Part shown: positions 32,767-45,300 of the stretch, one piece after another
Layout of the letters: each line of letters begins with the position of its first letter
How positions within the stretch are numbered: the stretch's first letter is position 1
Source of the DNA: Channallabes apus
Lineage: Eukaryota; Chordata; Actinopteri; Siluriformes; Clariidae
NCBI GenBank assembly: GCA_030522415.1
Contig: CM060127.1
Span: forward strand, 13,746,646 to 13,810,645
Reading direction: 5' to 3'
DNA: 64,000 nucleotides
Notes under the pieces: model-generated
The model's database searches: none
Told to the model about the DNA's origin: nothing
Seen by the model: the letters and a program-made list of their open reading frames with translations, nothing else
Program-made: the position numbers and the translations under genes

Positions 32767-33139
32767 TGTCAGAACTAACCTGCGTGGACCAGAAGACGTA
32801 GCTTTAGCGGTTAGCCCTTTGAAGCATGGATGGTAAACCCAAACGCGGAAGCAAGCGAGTAGGCAGGATAACCACGCGATCTAGTCTAAGACTCTCACAA
32901 AAGCGGAGCAAGGGAAAAACACAAATTTAACCCACGTCCTATAAACACACACTCGAATCAGAAAGATAACCCAAGAAAGTGAATACTCACGGTTTAGCAG
33001 AGAAACGACCTGAACCAACATGGGCGAACTCAATGACAGAGCGAAGAGCTGTAGTTTGTTTACTCCTCTTATACTTCCTGGTTTGCGACCGTCTTACTTC
33101 CGGGTCCTAGTGCCGGTCGCAGCACGGGTGTGTGTGACA
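32767..33139 (-). repeat. 5' LTR of the 30-33 kb Gypsy element
   Basis: On the minus strand it starts TGTCACACACACCC and ends TTCTGACA, 373 bp. A TATA-like GTATAAGAG (33073-33065) precedes the putative transcript start at 33042 (GCTCTGTCATT) by about 31 bp. Confidence 0.85.
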
Positions 33140-33170
33140 CTAAATGAGGTAGCATTTATAAAAGGTGTTC

Positions 33171-33753
33171 TTCTTCTTCTTTGTCTTTCGGCTGTTCCCT
33201 TTCAGGGGTCGCCACAGCGAATCATCTGCCTCCATCTAACCCTATCCTCTGCATCCTCTTCTCTCACACCAACTAACTTCATGTCCTCTCTCACTGCATC
33301 CATGAATCTCCTCTTTGGTCTTCCTCTAGACCTCCTGCCTGGCAGTTCCAACCTCAGCATCCTTCTACCGATATATTCACAATCTCTCCTCAGAACATGT
33401 CCAAACCACCTCAATTGGCCTCTCTGACTTTATCTCCAAAACATCTCACATGGGTTGTCCCTCTGATGAACTGATTCTTGATCCTATCCATCCTTGTCAC
33501 TCCCAAAGAGAACCTCAACATCTTCAGCTCTGCTACCTCTAGCTCTGCCTCCTGTCTTTTCTTCAGTGCCACTGTCTCTAAGCCATAGAGCATTGCTGGT
33601 CTCACCACTGTCCTGTACACCTTTCCTTTCATTCTCGCTGATGCTCTTTTATCGCACAACACACCTGGCACTTTTCTCCACCCATTCCAACCTGCCTGTA
33701 CTCGTCTCTTCACCTCCTTTGAACACTCTCCGTTGCTCTCGACCGTTGACCCT
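33171..33753 (-). mobile_element. RTE-type LINE, 5' truncated, with 17-bp TSD
   Basis: Flanked by a perfect direct repeat ATTTATAAAAGGTGTTC at 33154-33170 and 33754-33770. The element reads on the minus strand and ends in GAAGAAGAAGAA, the short-repeat tail typical of RTE elements, next to the 33170 copy. It sits about 30 bp upstream of the Gypsy LTR. Confidence 0.88.
33202..33713 (-). pseudogene. RTE LINE ORF, C-terminal fragment
   Basis: Two minus frames encode the region downstream of the RT fingers and palm. The first reads GKVYRTVVRPAMLYGLETVALKK, ELEVAELKMLRFSLGVTRMDRIKN; a frameshift near 33415 is followed by MRWFGHVLRRDCEYIGRRMLRL and GRRSRGRPKRRFMDAVREDM. This is the conserved C-terminal end of RTE/BovB-like proteins. 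Endonuclease and RT catalytic motifs are absent by 5' truncation; non-functional. Confidence 0.85.
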
Positions 33754-33770
33754 ATTTATAAAAGGTGTTC

Positions 33771-34165
33771 ATTCATCCTTATTGTAAAAAAAAGAAAAGA
33801 AAAATTATTCAATAAAAACAAATTTGTTTTCCTTCATTTCTTTTTTTCAAGAAGTAATTTAAGTTACATTACACAGGATGCAGTCTGCTCTAAATGAGCT
33901 CCATTCTGGGTTTCTATTAACGTAATTAAACAAATGTGTTAATCATCTCTGAGCATTAGTGATGTCCTTGTTAATGAATTTAGAGGGTTTTTTTTTCAAA
34001 TGATAAACTGAATCCATCTTCACTGGAAAGCAAGAAGGTGTTACCTGTTTATGATTTAAGGAGCACACTGACAGACTAAAACAAATCAAGAACTATGAGA
34101 CTTGAGTCAGAAAACTGTATATAAAGAATATTCACATGAACATGATGTGTACATGTGTTATTACT

Positions 34166-34225
<60 letters not shown>

Positions 34226-35590
34226 ATATATATATTATACCTCTAGGGCCTGATCTAAATGTTTTATGAAGTAGGGTAAGACACATACAGTATAGTAAAA
34301 GTACATCTAAAAGATGGAGATGGAGTCATGGAGTGTGAGCATACATTTCCACCTCATGCTTCAGTGCTCTGCCAGCTTGAAGCTTGTGATTCATTATTCA
34401 TCTTCGAAGCACAGTCATGATGCCTTTAATTTGCTCCCGCTATGAAAATGATTAACATAAGATTGAGGCCTGAAGGGAAAAACAAGAATGCTCAATGCCA
34501 ATCGTTTTGGCAAATGTTGTTTATACATTTGGTCCATTTATAGTTAAATTGTGGAATATTGTGGAATGTCCACGAAACAAGTGAGTTCCAAGTCTCACTT
34601 TTGTTATAGCAGCTATAAACAGTCTTTCCTGCTATCTGTCACCCCTCTCTCTGAATGCAGCGTGCTGTCTCCTTCACCGCCTGATAACAGACACAGTATT
34701 GATGTGTTTCTCTATACAGCCTGTGTCAAAGGTCGATTGGAGCTGAAAGCTGTAAAGAGCATGACATTAATCGCTCTGAGGTTAGAGCACTGTGAAATTA
34801 CAGTGGTCTTCGACAGCACGAGTTTGACACATTGTAATCCTTTTATCACAGTGGGTCAGCAAACATTTTTTAATGCTCTCTAGTCTTTCGGATTTAAAGA
34901 TCAGGACTGAAGCGGTGACCAGGATTTAACGCCTCAATGCTGGAGTGGCTCCTTTCCTATAATGACACTTGTAATAGCTACAATATGATTAGGGAGAGAA
35001 TTTTCTTTTGTCAAAATGTATGAATTACAGTACGGTGCAAATGTTTTAAAGAAGGACATATGTCCAGGGCTCAGAGCCCACTGTAGTCGTTTCTGTGAAC
35101 ATTCAACAAGTGAAAACACCCGATCCTTGAAAAACATTGGATAACTTGTCGCCAATTTGTGTAAGAGACATCTGTCTGTGGCAACTGTACACACAATCAT
35201 TCACCGAAAGGAGTTCCTGGGAGGCCAGTATTTCAGATGGGAAGCAGGCAGGGGATTATATAGAGAAATAAAAGGGAGTTTTTACTCTTACACCTGTGAT
35301 CTATTATTCTGCACATTAATTTGAAGTCCTGGTTTGACTTGAACATGCCTCGGAAAAAATAAAAGACGCTTAATAAGCTTAATTTAATGCCCTGCTTTGG
35401 CTATAGAACTACATACAGTTTTATGATCATTTCTATTTACATTATTTAAGCAGTATGATTGATCCATTATTGAACAATGCAAAACCTTGTCAGGATAAAA
35501 GTGTAAGCAAAGACACAGTGCAGAATGTCTGATCTGACTATTCTCACATGCTTCCTCATTTGCTGTGTTCCCCCTTTCCCCAAATCCCAA
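33771..35590. other. Spacer without recognised genes
   Basis: Includes a CA microsatellite (34171-34222). The 110-codon plus frame at 34551-34883 and 88-codon minus frame at 34934-35200 have no domains. The stretch 34370-34480 (CTTTAATTTGCTCCCGC, ATGAAAATGATTAACATAAG) has the look of conserved non-coding DNA but this is only an impression. Confidence 0.4.
34171..34222. repeat. (CA)n microsatellite followed by (TA)n
   Basis: About 26 CA units followed by a short ATATATAT run. Confidence 0.95.
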
Positions 35591-35591
35591 T

Positions 35592-35765
35592 GTTTTTCCT
35601 TTTGGCTGCTCCCTTTAGGTATTCCTCCATATTTGATTTGGCATCGTTATTTTTTACCCTGATGCCCTTATGTTTTTACCTAACCTTCTTACAGAGACTG
35701 CGAAAAAATTTGTCCAACCCCATGGGCTGGATTGGGTCACTGGTTGGGAATCAAATCAGGGTCTC
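35592..35765. repeat. Old repeat serving as insertion target of the L1
   Basis: TTTTGGCTGCTCCCTTTAGG resembles the 3' end of the RTE LINE at 33171-33215, followed by TGGGTCACTGGTTGGGAATC. The continuation (CCACAATTTTACTACAGAAC) resumes at 46877, beyond the L1. Confidence 0.4.
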
Positions 35766-36140
35766 TCGGAGAAGGGCCGACCCACTGAATACATGTCTGA
35801 TTTCTTCTCGGAGGTGTTAGGTGAGGACATATCGGATCTTCAGTCAGTAGTTTTGGATCGTGCTCATCGTACCCTCGCCCCGAAACCTCGCGCCAGGGAC
35901 AGGCCCAGAGCAATGATTGTTCGACTTCACTATTTCTCTGATAAAGCCAAGATTCTTCAAGCTTCCAGGAAGCGTGGGGAGCTTACATTTCGCGGAGCAC
36001 GGGTGCATATTTTGCACATTATACCTTCGGTATATACCATCCAGCGGATTTACGATTCACCTTTGAGAACACCAGACTATCCTTCAAGTCACCGTCAGAG
36101 GCAGACGCTTACTACGAGCAACACATTAAACCGAAACTGA
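35766..36140 (+). pseudogene. L1 ORF1p C-terminal fragment
   Basis: RNA-binding chaperone of L1 particles. The visible part, DFFSEVLGEDIS, VLDRAHRTLAPKP, RPRAMIVRLHYFSDKAKIL and GARVHILHI, corresponds to the RRM and C-terminal domain of L1 ORF1 proteins. The 5' truncation removes the coiled coil. The open frame extends upstream to 35670, but those 32 codons are flanking DNA joined by the insertion and are not L1 protein. Confidence 0.8.
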
Positions 36141-36497
36141 GTGCTCCGGCCGCCGAATAGCTCATTGGTCCCTTTTGATGTTTATTACAGGGTATCCGGT
36201 AATATTTAGAACAATAATTTCTTTTGGAGTAATAAGGTAATTACGTGTTTAAAAATCATTTAAGTTGAGCGCCTGAAAGAAGCCCGATGCGTTTGGAAAC
36301 GCCAAAGGGTAGTTACATGTGGGATGTTCTTTTTCCCTTGCTTCTTGTTCGGGAAGCTGTTTGGGGGGTGGGGTGGGTTCGAAGGGTTTGTTTTATATTT
36401 AAATGTGTTCATGTTTTCAGATGCTATTGTGTACTGACGTTAAGAATATTTCAGATAGAATGCATCAGTTGTGTATATATTAAACAACACTGTAAAC

Positions 36498-37445
36498 CTG
36501 GGACATGATGGATCACCCATAGTGAACTTTGTGAGCTGGAACGTGAAAGGGGTTAACAATATTATTAAGCGTAATAAGTCCCTTACTCATTTGAGGAAAC
36601 TAGAGGCAAATATATTATTTCTGCAAGAAACCCACTTGGTATCAACGGACCATTATAAATTGCAAAAACCCTGGATTGGACAAATATACCATTCAGACTT
36701 TCAGTCAAGATCTAGAGGCGCTGCAATTCTTATCAGTAAAAACACTCCATTCTGTGTAAACAATGTTCAAAGTGAAAGAGGAGGAAGATTTGTAATAGTA
36801 ACAGGTACGCTTTATGATATCCCCTTGATATTAGCCAATATTTACGCTCCAAATTGGGATGATATATCATTTATGAAAAAAATATTTACCAGTTTTTCTA
36901 ATCTGACCACGCATAAACTAATATTAGGGGGAGATTTTATCTGTGTGCTCCACCCCACTCTAGATCGGTCTTCAACATCACCCTACAATATCACTAAATC
37001 CGCCACGGTTATAAATGCTTTTGTGGAGACCTACAAATTATCTGACCCTTGGCGTTTTCTATATCCAAATCTGAGGCAGTTTTCTTTTTTTTCTCCAGTA
37101 CATCTGTCATATTCCCGAATCGACTATTTCTTAATAGACGATAAACTACTCACCTCTGTCACTGATTGTAAATATGAATCTATTGTGATTTCAGATCACT
37201 GCCCGGTAATACTAAAACTGACATTTCCCAAATCATCAATGCGTAAGAGATGGCGCTTTGATAATTTCATTCTTTCTGACCCATCCTTTGTAGACCTAAT
37301 TAATAGTAGAATAGAATTTTTTCTATCTGTCAATGTGACCCCAGATGTCAGTAAAGCTATAGTTTGGGAATCTTTAAAAGCCTATATCAGGGGAGAGATA
37401 ATTTCATTTACTTCATGGAATAAAAAAAAAGAAATCAGAGGTTGA
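36498..37445 (+). pseudogene. L1 ORF2 endonuclease segment
   Basis: Apurinic/apyrimidinic-type endonuclease that nicks target DNA. Motifs: FVSWNVKGVNN (Asn), LFLQETHLV (Glu), ANIYAPNWD, LGGDFICVL (Asp-x-Asn motif altered: GDFICVL instead of GDFN), YSRIDYFLI and the terminal SDHCPVIL (Ser-Asp-His). Most catalytic residues are present. The frame is lost at an A9 run near 37430, giving a stop at 37443. Continues in the next frame at 37442. Confidence 0.88.
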
Positions 37446-40289
37446 ATGATCTTATGAACCAAATTAAACAATTAGATCTGAAAGGGGCAAGTAAACCATC
37501 TTCGGATGTTTTTAAAGAAAGAACTAAGATACAAACGGAGATTGATCTAATAACATCCGAGCAAACGGAACGACTTCTACTCCAATCCCGCTCCAAATTC
37601 TATGAATCATCAGACAAATCAGGAAAGATCCTCGCTCAGCAAATAAGGCAGCATTCTGCAGCAAATATTATAACTTCTATTCGTAAGAGTGATGGGAAGA
37701 TTCAATGCGGTCTTTGAACAATTTTATTCGACCCTATATTCATCTGAAATCGATTATAACTCTCAAGAACTTGATTCTTTTTTCGATTCTATCAATTTAC
37801 CCCAAATCTTACCGGATGATAATACAGGACTGGAGAAACTTCTAGCACTAGAAGAACTTAATGCAGCACTCTCATGCATGCAAAATTCAAAAGCTCCTGG
37901 GCCGGATGGCTTCACGGTAGAATTTTACAAAACATTTAAAGATAAACTAATGCCGCTGCTACTTGAGGTATTTGAAGAATCATTCTCTAGAGGTCTTCTC
38001 CCTCATACATTTTATCAAGCAACGATTTCAGTTTTACCCAAAAAAGGCAAGGACACTTTGGATTGTGGTTCATTCCGACCTATATCTTTGCTAAATGTTG
38101 ACTGTAAAATATTGGCGAAGGTCCTGGCCAGGAGATTGGAGGACGTTCTTCCTACTATTATAGATCCGGACCAAACTGGTTTTATTAAAAAACTATTTTC
38201 TTTTTTTAATGTACGCAAGGTATTTGATATTGTTTACTCCCCTAACTCGGATAAGTATAAACCAGAAATTTTAATATCTCTAGATGCGGAAAAAGCCTTT
38301 GACAGAGTAGAGTGGAGATATCTTTTCTACTGTCTTGAAAGATTTGGCCTAGGGTCCAATTTTCTAACCTGGGTAAAACTTTTATATGCTTCACCTTCCT
38401 CTTCTGTCATCACAAATAGCACCAGCTCACAATATTTCAAGCTGGGCAGAGGAACTAGACAGGGCTGCCCCCTGTCCCCTTTACTATTTGCAGTGGCAAT
38501 TGAACCCTTAGCTGTTTTGTTGAGATCAAATACAAATATACCCGGTATATCTAGAGGTAACAGAGAATATAAACTGTCACTATATGCGGATGACCTGCTG
38601 TTATTTATTACAGATCCTCATAAATCTCTCCCCCATATTATGACGGCTCTTGAATATTTCAGTTACATGTCAGGATATAAACTCAACCTCTCTAAAAGCG
38701 AGCCATTTCCCATAAATCACAGAGCAAAAACCTCCTCCTTCTCTCACTATCCATTTGCAGTAGCCTCTGATAAATTTACATATTTAGGGGTTAATATTTC
38801 AAACAGTATATCCAAGCTATTTAAACTTAACTTTACCCCACTTCTGGAAAAAACCAGACTATCCCTTAAAAAATGGTCTAACCTCCCCACTTCTTTAGTG
38901 GGCAGGATCAATATTATTAAGATGAATACGCTTCCTAAATTTTTGTATCTATTTCAAACTATACCTATCCATATTAAGAAATCTTTTTTCTCCCATTTAA
39001 ATGCAATAATTTCGTCTTATATCTGGAACAAGAAACCCCCCAGAATACGTCTACAACATCTCCAAAAACCTAAAGCGGATGTAGGAATGGCGCTACCAAA
39101 TTTTGAATTTTATTACTGGGCCTGTAACTTGAGGGCTCTGACATACTGGCAAAATTCTCTCTACACTGATCAGACACCAGATTGGGTTCAGATAGAATCG
39201 GCTGCGTGTCTCTCCTCCTCGCTCCCAGCTCTCCTGTTTGCACCTTTGCCGTTGGGTCTAGACTCCCAATCTCTACACCCAGTGGTATGGAACTCTATTC
39301 AAATTTGGAATCAGATCCGCAAATTCTTTGGCTGGCAGAGAGCTTCAGTATTTACCCCAATTGCCAATAATCATAGATTTCCTCAGCCTTTAAATGACCA
39401 AGCATTCATAATTTGGCAAGAGAAAGGGATTTTAACATTTAAAGACCTCTTTATTGATGGATGTTTCCTATCTTTCACTCAATTGGAATCCCAGTTTAAG
39501 ATCCCCAAAACGCACTTTTTCAGGTACTTACAGGTGCGAGATTTCACACGCAAGAATTTTCCCTCTTTTCCAGCATTACCTGAACAAAATCCTATTGATT
39601 AGCTCCTTCCTGACGATCCAGACCAAAGAGGAAATATTTCTGGTTTATACATTAAAATTGCGTCAGTACTATCCGTTTCTAATAATATACAACGAGACTC
39701 CTGGCAACAGGATCTCAAGGTTAAGCTGACAGATGCGGAATGGGATAAGGCTATATATAGGATCCACGGATCTTCTATTTGCACTAGACATAGCCTTATC
39801 CAATTTAAAGTGGTGCATAGACTTCATCTTTCTAAAGCCAAACTAGCAAAGATGTATGCCTCGGTAGATCCTACCTGTGGGAGATGCAGGCAGTCTCCTG
39901 CTACATTGGCCCATATGTTCTGGTTATGTCCCAAACTATCTGTATTTTGGTCAAACATATTTCTATCTTACTCCAACATATTCTGCAAAGATTTGTGTGT
40001 GAATCCTTTAACTGCCATCTTTGGCATTGTATATGAAGACAACAACCTGTCAAAAAGTGAATTGGATTGTATTGCTTTTACCTCCCTGTTGGCAAGACGC
40101 CTGATTTTGATAAATTGGAAACAATCATCTCCCCCGGCCTTTAAACAATGGGCAAATGATGTCCTATATTTACTTAGTTTGGAGAAAAATAAGACTGAAT
40201 TTAAGTGGTTCAAGATCCAAGTTCACGGCCAGGTGGCGTCCTTTCATGGATTGCATCAAAAACAAGATATGACTACGAGAGGTCAAAAC
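37442..40289 (+). pseudogene. L1 ORF2 reverse transcriptase and C-terminal segment
   Basis: A linker frame (37442-37717) is followed after a shift and small loss near 37695 by a 637-codon RT frame. It reads SKAPGPDGFTVEFYK, FRPISLLNVD, LISLDAEKAFDRVEW (catalytic Asp), GTRQGCPLSPLLFAVA and the active site LYADDLLLF (about 38580-38610). A single TAG (39600-39602) interrupts it. The same frame then continues to about 40290 with a C-terminal zinc-knuckle-like CGRCRQSPATLAHMFWLC (about 39877-39930). The Tc1 insertion then cuts the last codons. Apart from the breaks it is well preserved, suggesting a moderately young copy. Confidence 0.88.
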
Positions 40290-40670
40290 TACAGTGGTGT
40301 GAAAAACTATTTGCCCCCTTCCTGATTTCTTATTCTTTTGCATGTTTGTCACACTTAAATTTTTCTGCTCATCAAAAACCGTTAAATATTAATCAAAGAG
40401 AACATAATTGAACACAAAATGCAGTTTTTAAATGAAGGTTTACGTTATTAAGGGAGAAAAAAAACTCCTAATCTACATGGCCCTGTGTGAAAAAGTGATT
40501 GCCCCCCTTGTTAAAAAATAACTTAACTGTGGTTTATCACACCCGAGTTCAATTTCTGTAGTCACCCCCAGGCCTGATTACTGCCACACCTGTTTCAATC
40601 AAGAAATCACTTAAATAGGAGCTACCTGACACAGAGAAGTAGACCAAAAGCACCTCAAAAGCTAGACATC

Positions 40671-41694
40671 ATGCCAAGATGCAAAGAAATTCAGGAACAA
40701 ATGAGAACAAAAGTAATTGAGATCTATCAGTCTGGTAAAGGTTATAAAGCCATTTCTAAAGCTTTGGGACTCCAGCGAACCACAGTGAGAGCCATTATCC
40801 ACAAATGGCAAAAACATGGAACAGTGGTGAACCTTCCCAGGAGTGGCCAGCCGACCAAAATTACCCCAAGAGCGCAGAGACAACTCATCCGAGAGGCCAC
40901 AAAAGACCCCAGGACAACATCTAAAGAACTGCAGGCCTCACTTGCCTCAATTAAGGTCAGTGTTCACGACTCCACCATAAGAAAGAGACTGGGCAAAAAC
41001 GGCATGCATGGCAGATTTCCAAGGCGCAAACCACTTTTAAGCAAAAAGAACATTAAGGCTTGTCTCAATTTTGCTAAAAAAACATCTCAATGATTGCCAA
41101 GACTTTTGGGAAAATACCTTGTGGACCGACGAGACAAAAGTTGAACTTTTTGGAAGGTGCGTGTCCCGTTACATCTGGCGTAAAAGTAACACAGCATTTC
41201 AGAAAAAGAACATCATACCAACAGTAAAATATGGTGGTGGTAGTGTGATGGTCTGGGGTTGTTTTGCTGCATCAGGACCTGGAAGGCTTGCTGTGATAGA
41301 TGGAACCATGAATTCTACTGTCTACCAAAAAATCCTTAAGGAGAATGTCTGGCCATCTGTTCGTCAACTCAAGCTGAAGCGATCTTGGGTGCTGCAGCAG
41401 GACAATGACCCAAAACACACCAGCAAATCCACCTCTGAATGGCTGAAGAAAAACAAAATGAAGACTTTGGAGTGGCCTAGTCAAAGTCCTGACCTGAATC
41501 CTATTGAGATGTTGTGGCATGACCTTAAAAAGGCGGTTCATGCTAGAAAACCCTCAAATAAAGCTGAATTACAACAATTCTGCAAAGATGAGTGGGCCAA
41601 AATTCCTCCAGAGCGCTGTAAAAGACTCGTTGCAAGTTATCGTAAACGCTTGATTGCAGTTATTGCTGCTAAGGGTGGCCCAACCAGTTATTAG
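40671..41694 (+). pseudogene. Tc1-family DD34E transposase with one frameshift
   Basis: Cut-and-paste transposase. The start MPRCKEIQEQMRTKVIEIYQ leads into two helix-turn-helix units (GYKAISKALGLQRTTVRAII; SKELQASLASIKVSVHDSTI) with a GRPR-like SGQPTKITPRA linker. The catalytic domain has LWTDETKVELFG (first Asp), VLQQDNDPKHTS (second Asp) and LNPIEMLWHDLK (Glu); I count exactly 34 residues between the second Asp and the Glu. The only lesion seen is at an A7 run near 41078 (FAKK to HLND), so the ORF is split into 140- and 207-codon frames that overlap by 23 nt. All else is open to the stop at 41694. Recently active family. Confidence 0.9.
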
Positions 41695-41859
41695 GTTCAG
41701 GGGGCAATTACTTTTTCACACAGGGCCATGTAGGTTTGGATTTTTTTTCTCCCTAAATAAAAAACCCCCTCATTTAAAAACTGCATTTTGTGTTTACTTG
41801 TGTTATCTTTCACTAATAGTTAAATGTGTTTGATGATCAGAAACATTTTGTGTGACAAA

Positions 41860-42056
41860 TGTCGTGTTCTTCTTACGAATAAAAGAAGGTCAACACTCTT
41901 GGTAACTCACAATAACTTTTATTTACTTAACAGTCCACCGTAGCCCGTAACTGATCACCTGTCTCTCCCTTACTCCCCTTCCGGTCTCCCCCCCTTCAGG
42001 CATCCGTGTGCAACAACATCCCTGTAATATTACCAATAACTTTCACAAATACCACA
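41860..42056 (-). repeat. 3' LTR of the intact Gypsy element
   Basis: 197 bp. By direct reading it has the same sequence as the copy at 46415-46611, including the C7 run. Confidence 0.95.
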
Positions 42057-42378
42057 TCTCCCCTTTCTAGAGAACAAAGGGTAGACTACCTTTGTCTCAC
42101 CAGACCTTAGAGGATTATTCTGCCTCCATAATGAAAGGTCTGTTCCTATCTAATTTCTTTATAAGAAAGAACAACGGAATAATATTTCCATAACACTCCC
42201 ATTATACACATCTTAGGAACATTCTTTTTTTTCCATACTGTATTCCTATTTGCACAGGTTTACATAAAGTGTTCAGGAATCTTTCCCACTAGGATCGTAA
42301 CTATATACAGCACATATTCTCTTTCATTAACCCATGTCTAAACCCTTAAACAAAACACATTACTCTTTTTTTTTTTAG

Positions 42379-45300
42379 CTACAGGTTGAGTCTTTTGGGT
42401 TTGACAACTGCTCTGCCATACCTAGTTCTAAGAGGGGAAGTCTTTGTAGGTAACACTGTTGGTACCATAGGAGATGGCATAGGAGCCTGTTCAGGAGCTG
42501 GCTCTGATGTTTCTTGCTGTGGTGAAGTGTGCAAAGGTATTAGATGCTGACGATTGCGTCTGAGCACACCTTGGGGTAAATCCACCCAGTAAGACCTAGG
42601 TGTTGAGTGCTTGTGAAGCACAGTCCCAGATGACTTTTCGTCGGTCACCCATACCTGATCGCCTGGTGACAGACCATTAAGAGGCAAAACGCGATGACGC
42701 CTGTTGTAATTTGTAGCATCTGACATCCTCTTCTCCTTTTCCTTCTGGAATAAGACCTCATGGTCAGGTAGTGATGGATCCAGCCGAGATGGAAGTACCG
42801 GCACTGTAGTGCGAAGACGTCGCCCCATGAGAAGCTGAGCTGGGCTGTAACCATTCTGAAGAGGTGTAGCTCTATAGGCGAGTAGAGCCAAGTATGGGTC
42901 TGCTGCCTTCTTCAAGAGATTTTTGACTGTCTGTACCGCACGCTCTGCCTCTCCATTGCTTTGAGGAAACTTTGGGCTGCTAGTAACATGTTTAAATCCA
43001 TATGAATCCGCAAAGGAAACAAAAGCTTGCCCAGAGAACTGTGGGCCATTATCAGACATCAAAATTTCAGGAATTCCATGACGTGCAAAAATTGACTTCA
43101 GGTGGTTAATAATGTCAATGGATTTTGTGTGAGCAACGTTTGCAATTTCAACATACCTTGAATAATAGTCAATGACAAGCAGATAGATTTTCCTCCCCAA
43201 GACAAACAGATCTGCTCCGAGTTTTTGCCATGGACGTTCAGGGCATTCTGTCGATATCAAAGGCTCTTTGTGATTTTGACGCTCACCTATACAAGTCCTA
43301 CAATTAAGCACCATTTCATTTACTTGCTGACTAAGCCCCGGCCACCACACAGACTGACGCGCACGTTCTTTACATTTCACCACTCCTTGGTGTCCATCAT
43401 GCAACTTGGCGAGCACATCATTTCTCATTGCAGAAGGTATTACAAGCCTTGTATCCTTCAGCAGTAATCCATGTTTCACGGTGAGTGTGGCTCGTTCTGA
43501 CCAGTAACTTTTCAGCACTGACTCCTGTCTTGCATGTGCTGGCCATCCTTCCATACACAGCGTCATGACACGTGAACATACACTATCAGCCTTCAGCTGC
43601 TCTCTCAAATTGTCCAAGTATGTAGAACTTGCAGGTATACCTTTGATTATGCAGTCCACATAGATGTTGGTGCTCTCCATTAGTTCAAGCTCCTCTGAGG
43701 ACATGCTTGACGTTACTGGTGAGCGTGACAGTGTGTCTGCAGTCCACAATGACTTTCCCGGAACATGCTGAATGGAATATGAGTAGCGCATTAATCGCAT
43801 TCTAAAACGTTGGATTCTCGGCGGCAGAAGATCTAATGCTTGGGCTCCAAGTAGGCTGATGAGAGGCTTATGGTCCGTCTCCAGACAGAAATGTTTCCCC
43901 AAGAGGAAATCCTTGAACCTCTCGCAGGCCCATGTGAGACCCAGAGCTTCTTTTTCCACTTGTGCATATCTTTGCTCTGTTGGCGTGAGTGATCGTGAAG
44001 CATAAGCCACTGGTTTCCATCCTTCCCCCACCTTCTGGAGCAGAACGCCTCCCAAACCATAAGATGATGCATCAGCTGACACTTTAATGTCACTGTTTGG
44101 GTCATATATGGCCAGAACTGGAGGTGATGATAGTTCTGACTTAAGTGTTTGAAATGCAGTAGCCTGGTCAACACCCCAAACCCAGCAATTTTTCTTGGAG
44201 AGGAGGTCACGAAGCGGCTTATCCTTCTCCGCCAACTGTGGGATAAACTTCCCTAACTGATTGACCATGCCCAGAAAACTTCTTAGCTCACTCACATTTG
44301 TGGGCACATCCATGTTCATCACAGCTTCAGTCTTTTTCGGGTCAGGACAGATGCCCTCAACTGAGATAATGTGACCAAGGAAACCCACTTTGTCCCTGGA
44401 AAGTTCGCATTTGTCCACATTCAGAGTAATACCCGCTTTTTCCAGTCGCTGCAAAACGCTACGCAGACGAGTGTCATGTTCTACTTGGTCTCGCCCCCAT
44501 ATCAATATGTCATCAATATGGCATACCACCCCCTCCAGGCCCTCTGTAATTTCTGCCATCCTGCACTGAAAATGTTCTGGGGCTGAGGCAATGCCAAATG
44601 GAAGGCGATTGAAGCAAAACCGCCCAAAGGGTGTAATGAAGGTGGTGTACTTGGCTGACCCTTCAGTAAGTGGAATCTGCCAGAACCCCATATTAGCATC
44701 CAGTTTGCTAAACATTGTCGCTCCTGCAAGCATCCCAAGGCTCTGTTCTACTGACGGCAGTATATATTTCTCACGACACACATATACATTTAAGCCGGTC
44801 AAGTCCACACATAACCGAACTTTACCATCTTTTTTGGGCACAACCACTATGCCAGCGCACCAGTCAGTCGGCTCCTCGACACGCCTAATAACACTTAGCT
44901 TCTCCATACGCTGAAGCTCCTCTTTGACTTTTCCCAGTAATGGTAATGGGATCCTTCTGGGAGTTTTTAGAGAGAACGGCACAGCACCTGGTTTGAGCTT
45001 AATTGTGTATGGCTGTTGCACCTCTCCTAGGCCGCTACATAGTTTGGGGAAGTGTGCCTTAATAGTCTCCATATTTATAGCATCCACACGGATGAGCAAC
45101 CCAAGTGCTACAATTGCTGGCAACCCAAGCAGTGGTGTGCTCAATTTCCTAACTACATACACCTTTTCCGTGCTCTGTTTTTTTCCTATAGTCAGTTTTA
45201 GTCTGGTAAACCCTGCCACTTCCAGAGGAATGCGTCCAGGTCCAAACAGAGGTTTCTCTGGATTCTGAAGAACAGGTTGCTCCGTACCACAAAAAAGGTT

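Larger units (their letters stand above)
30061..33139 (-). mobile_element. Ty3/Gypsy chromovirus, internally deleted, 3' LTR lost (Tf1/sushi-like)
   Basis: Read on the minus strand: 5' LTR (33139-32767), putative self-priming site, gag, protease, RT and RNase H remnants, integrase tail and chromodomain. It ends in a polypurine tract (ACAGGGGGGTAC at about 30081-30070) and then only nine bases matching the LTR start (TGTCACACA). The rest of the 3' LTR is missing. Three coding segments are deleted, and the coding region is frameshifted repeatedly. Confidence 0.88.

Noticed and set aside
33494..33787. 97-codon plus frame
   Set aside because: Antisense of the RTE LINE coding region.
35670..36140. 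A single 156-residue protein
   Set aside because: The first 32 codons are flanking DNA; L1 ORF1 sequence begins only after the TSD at 35765.
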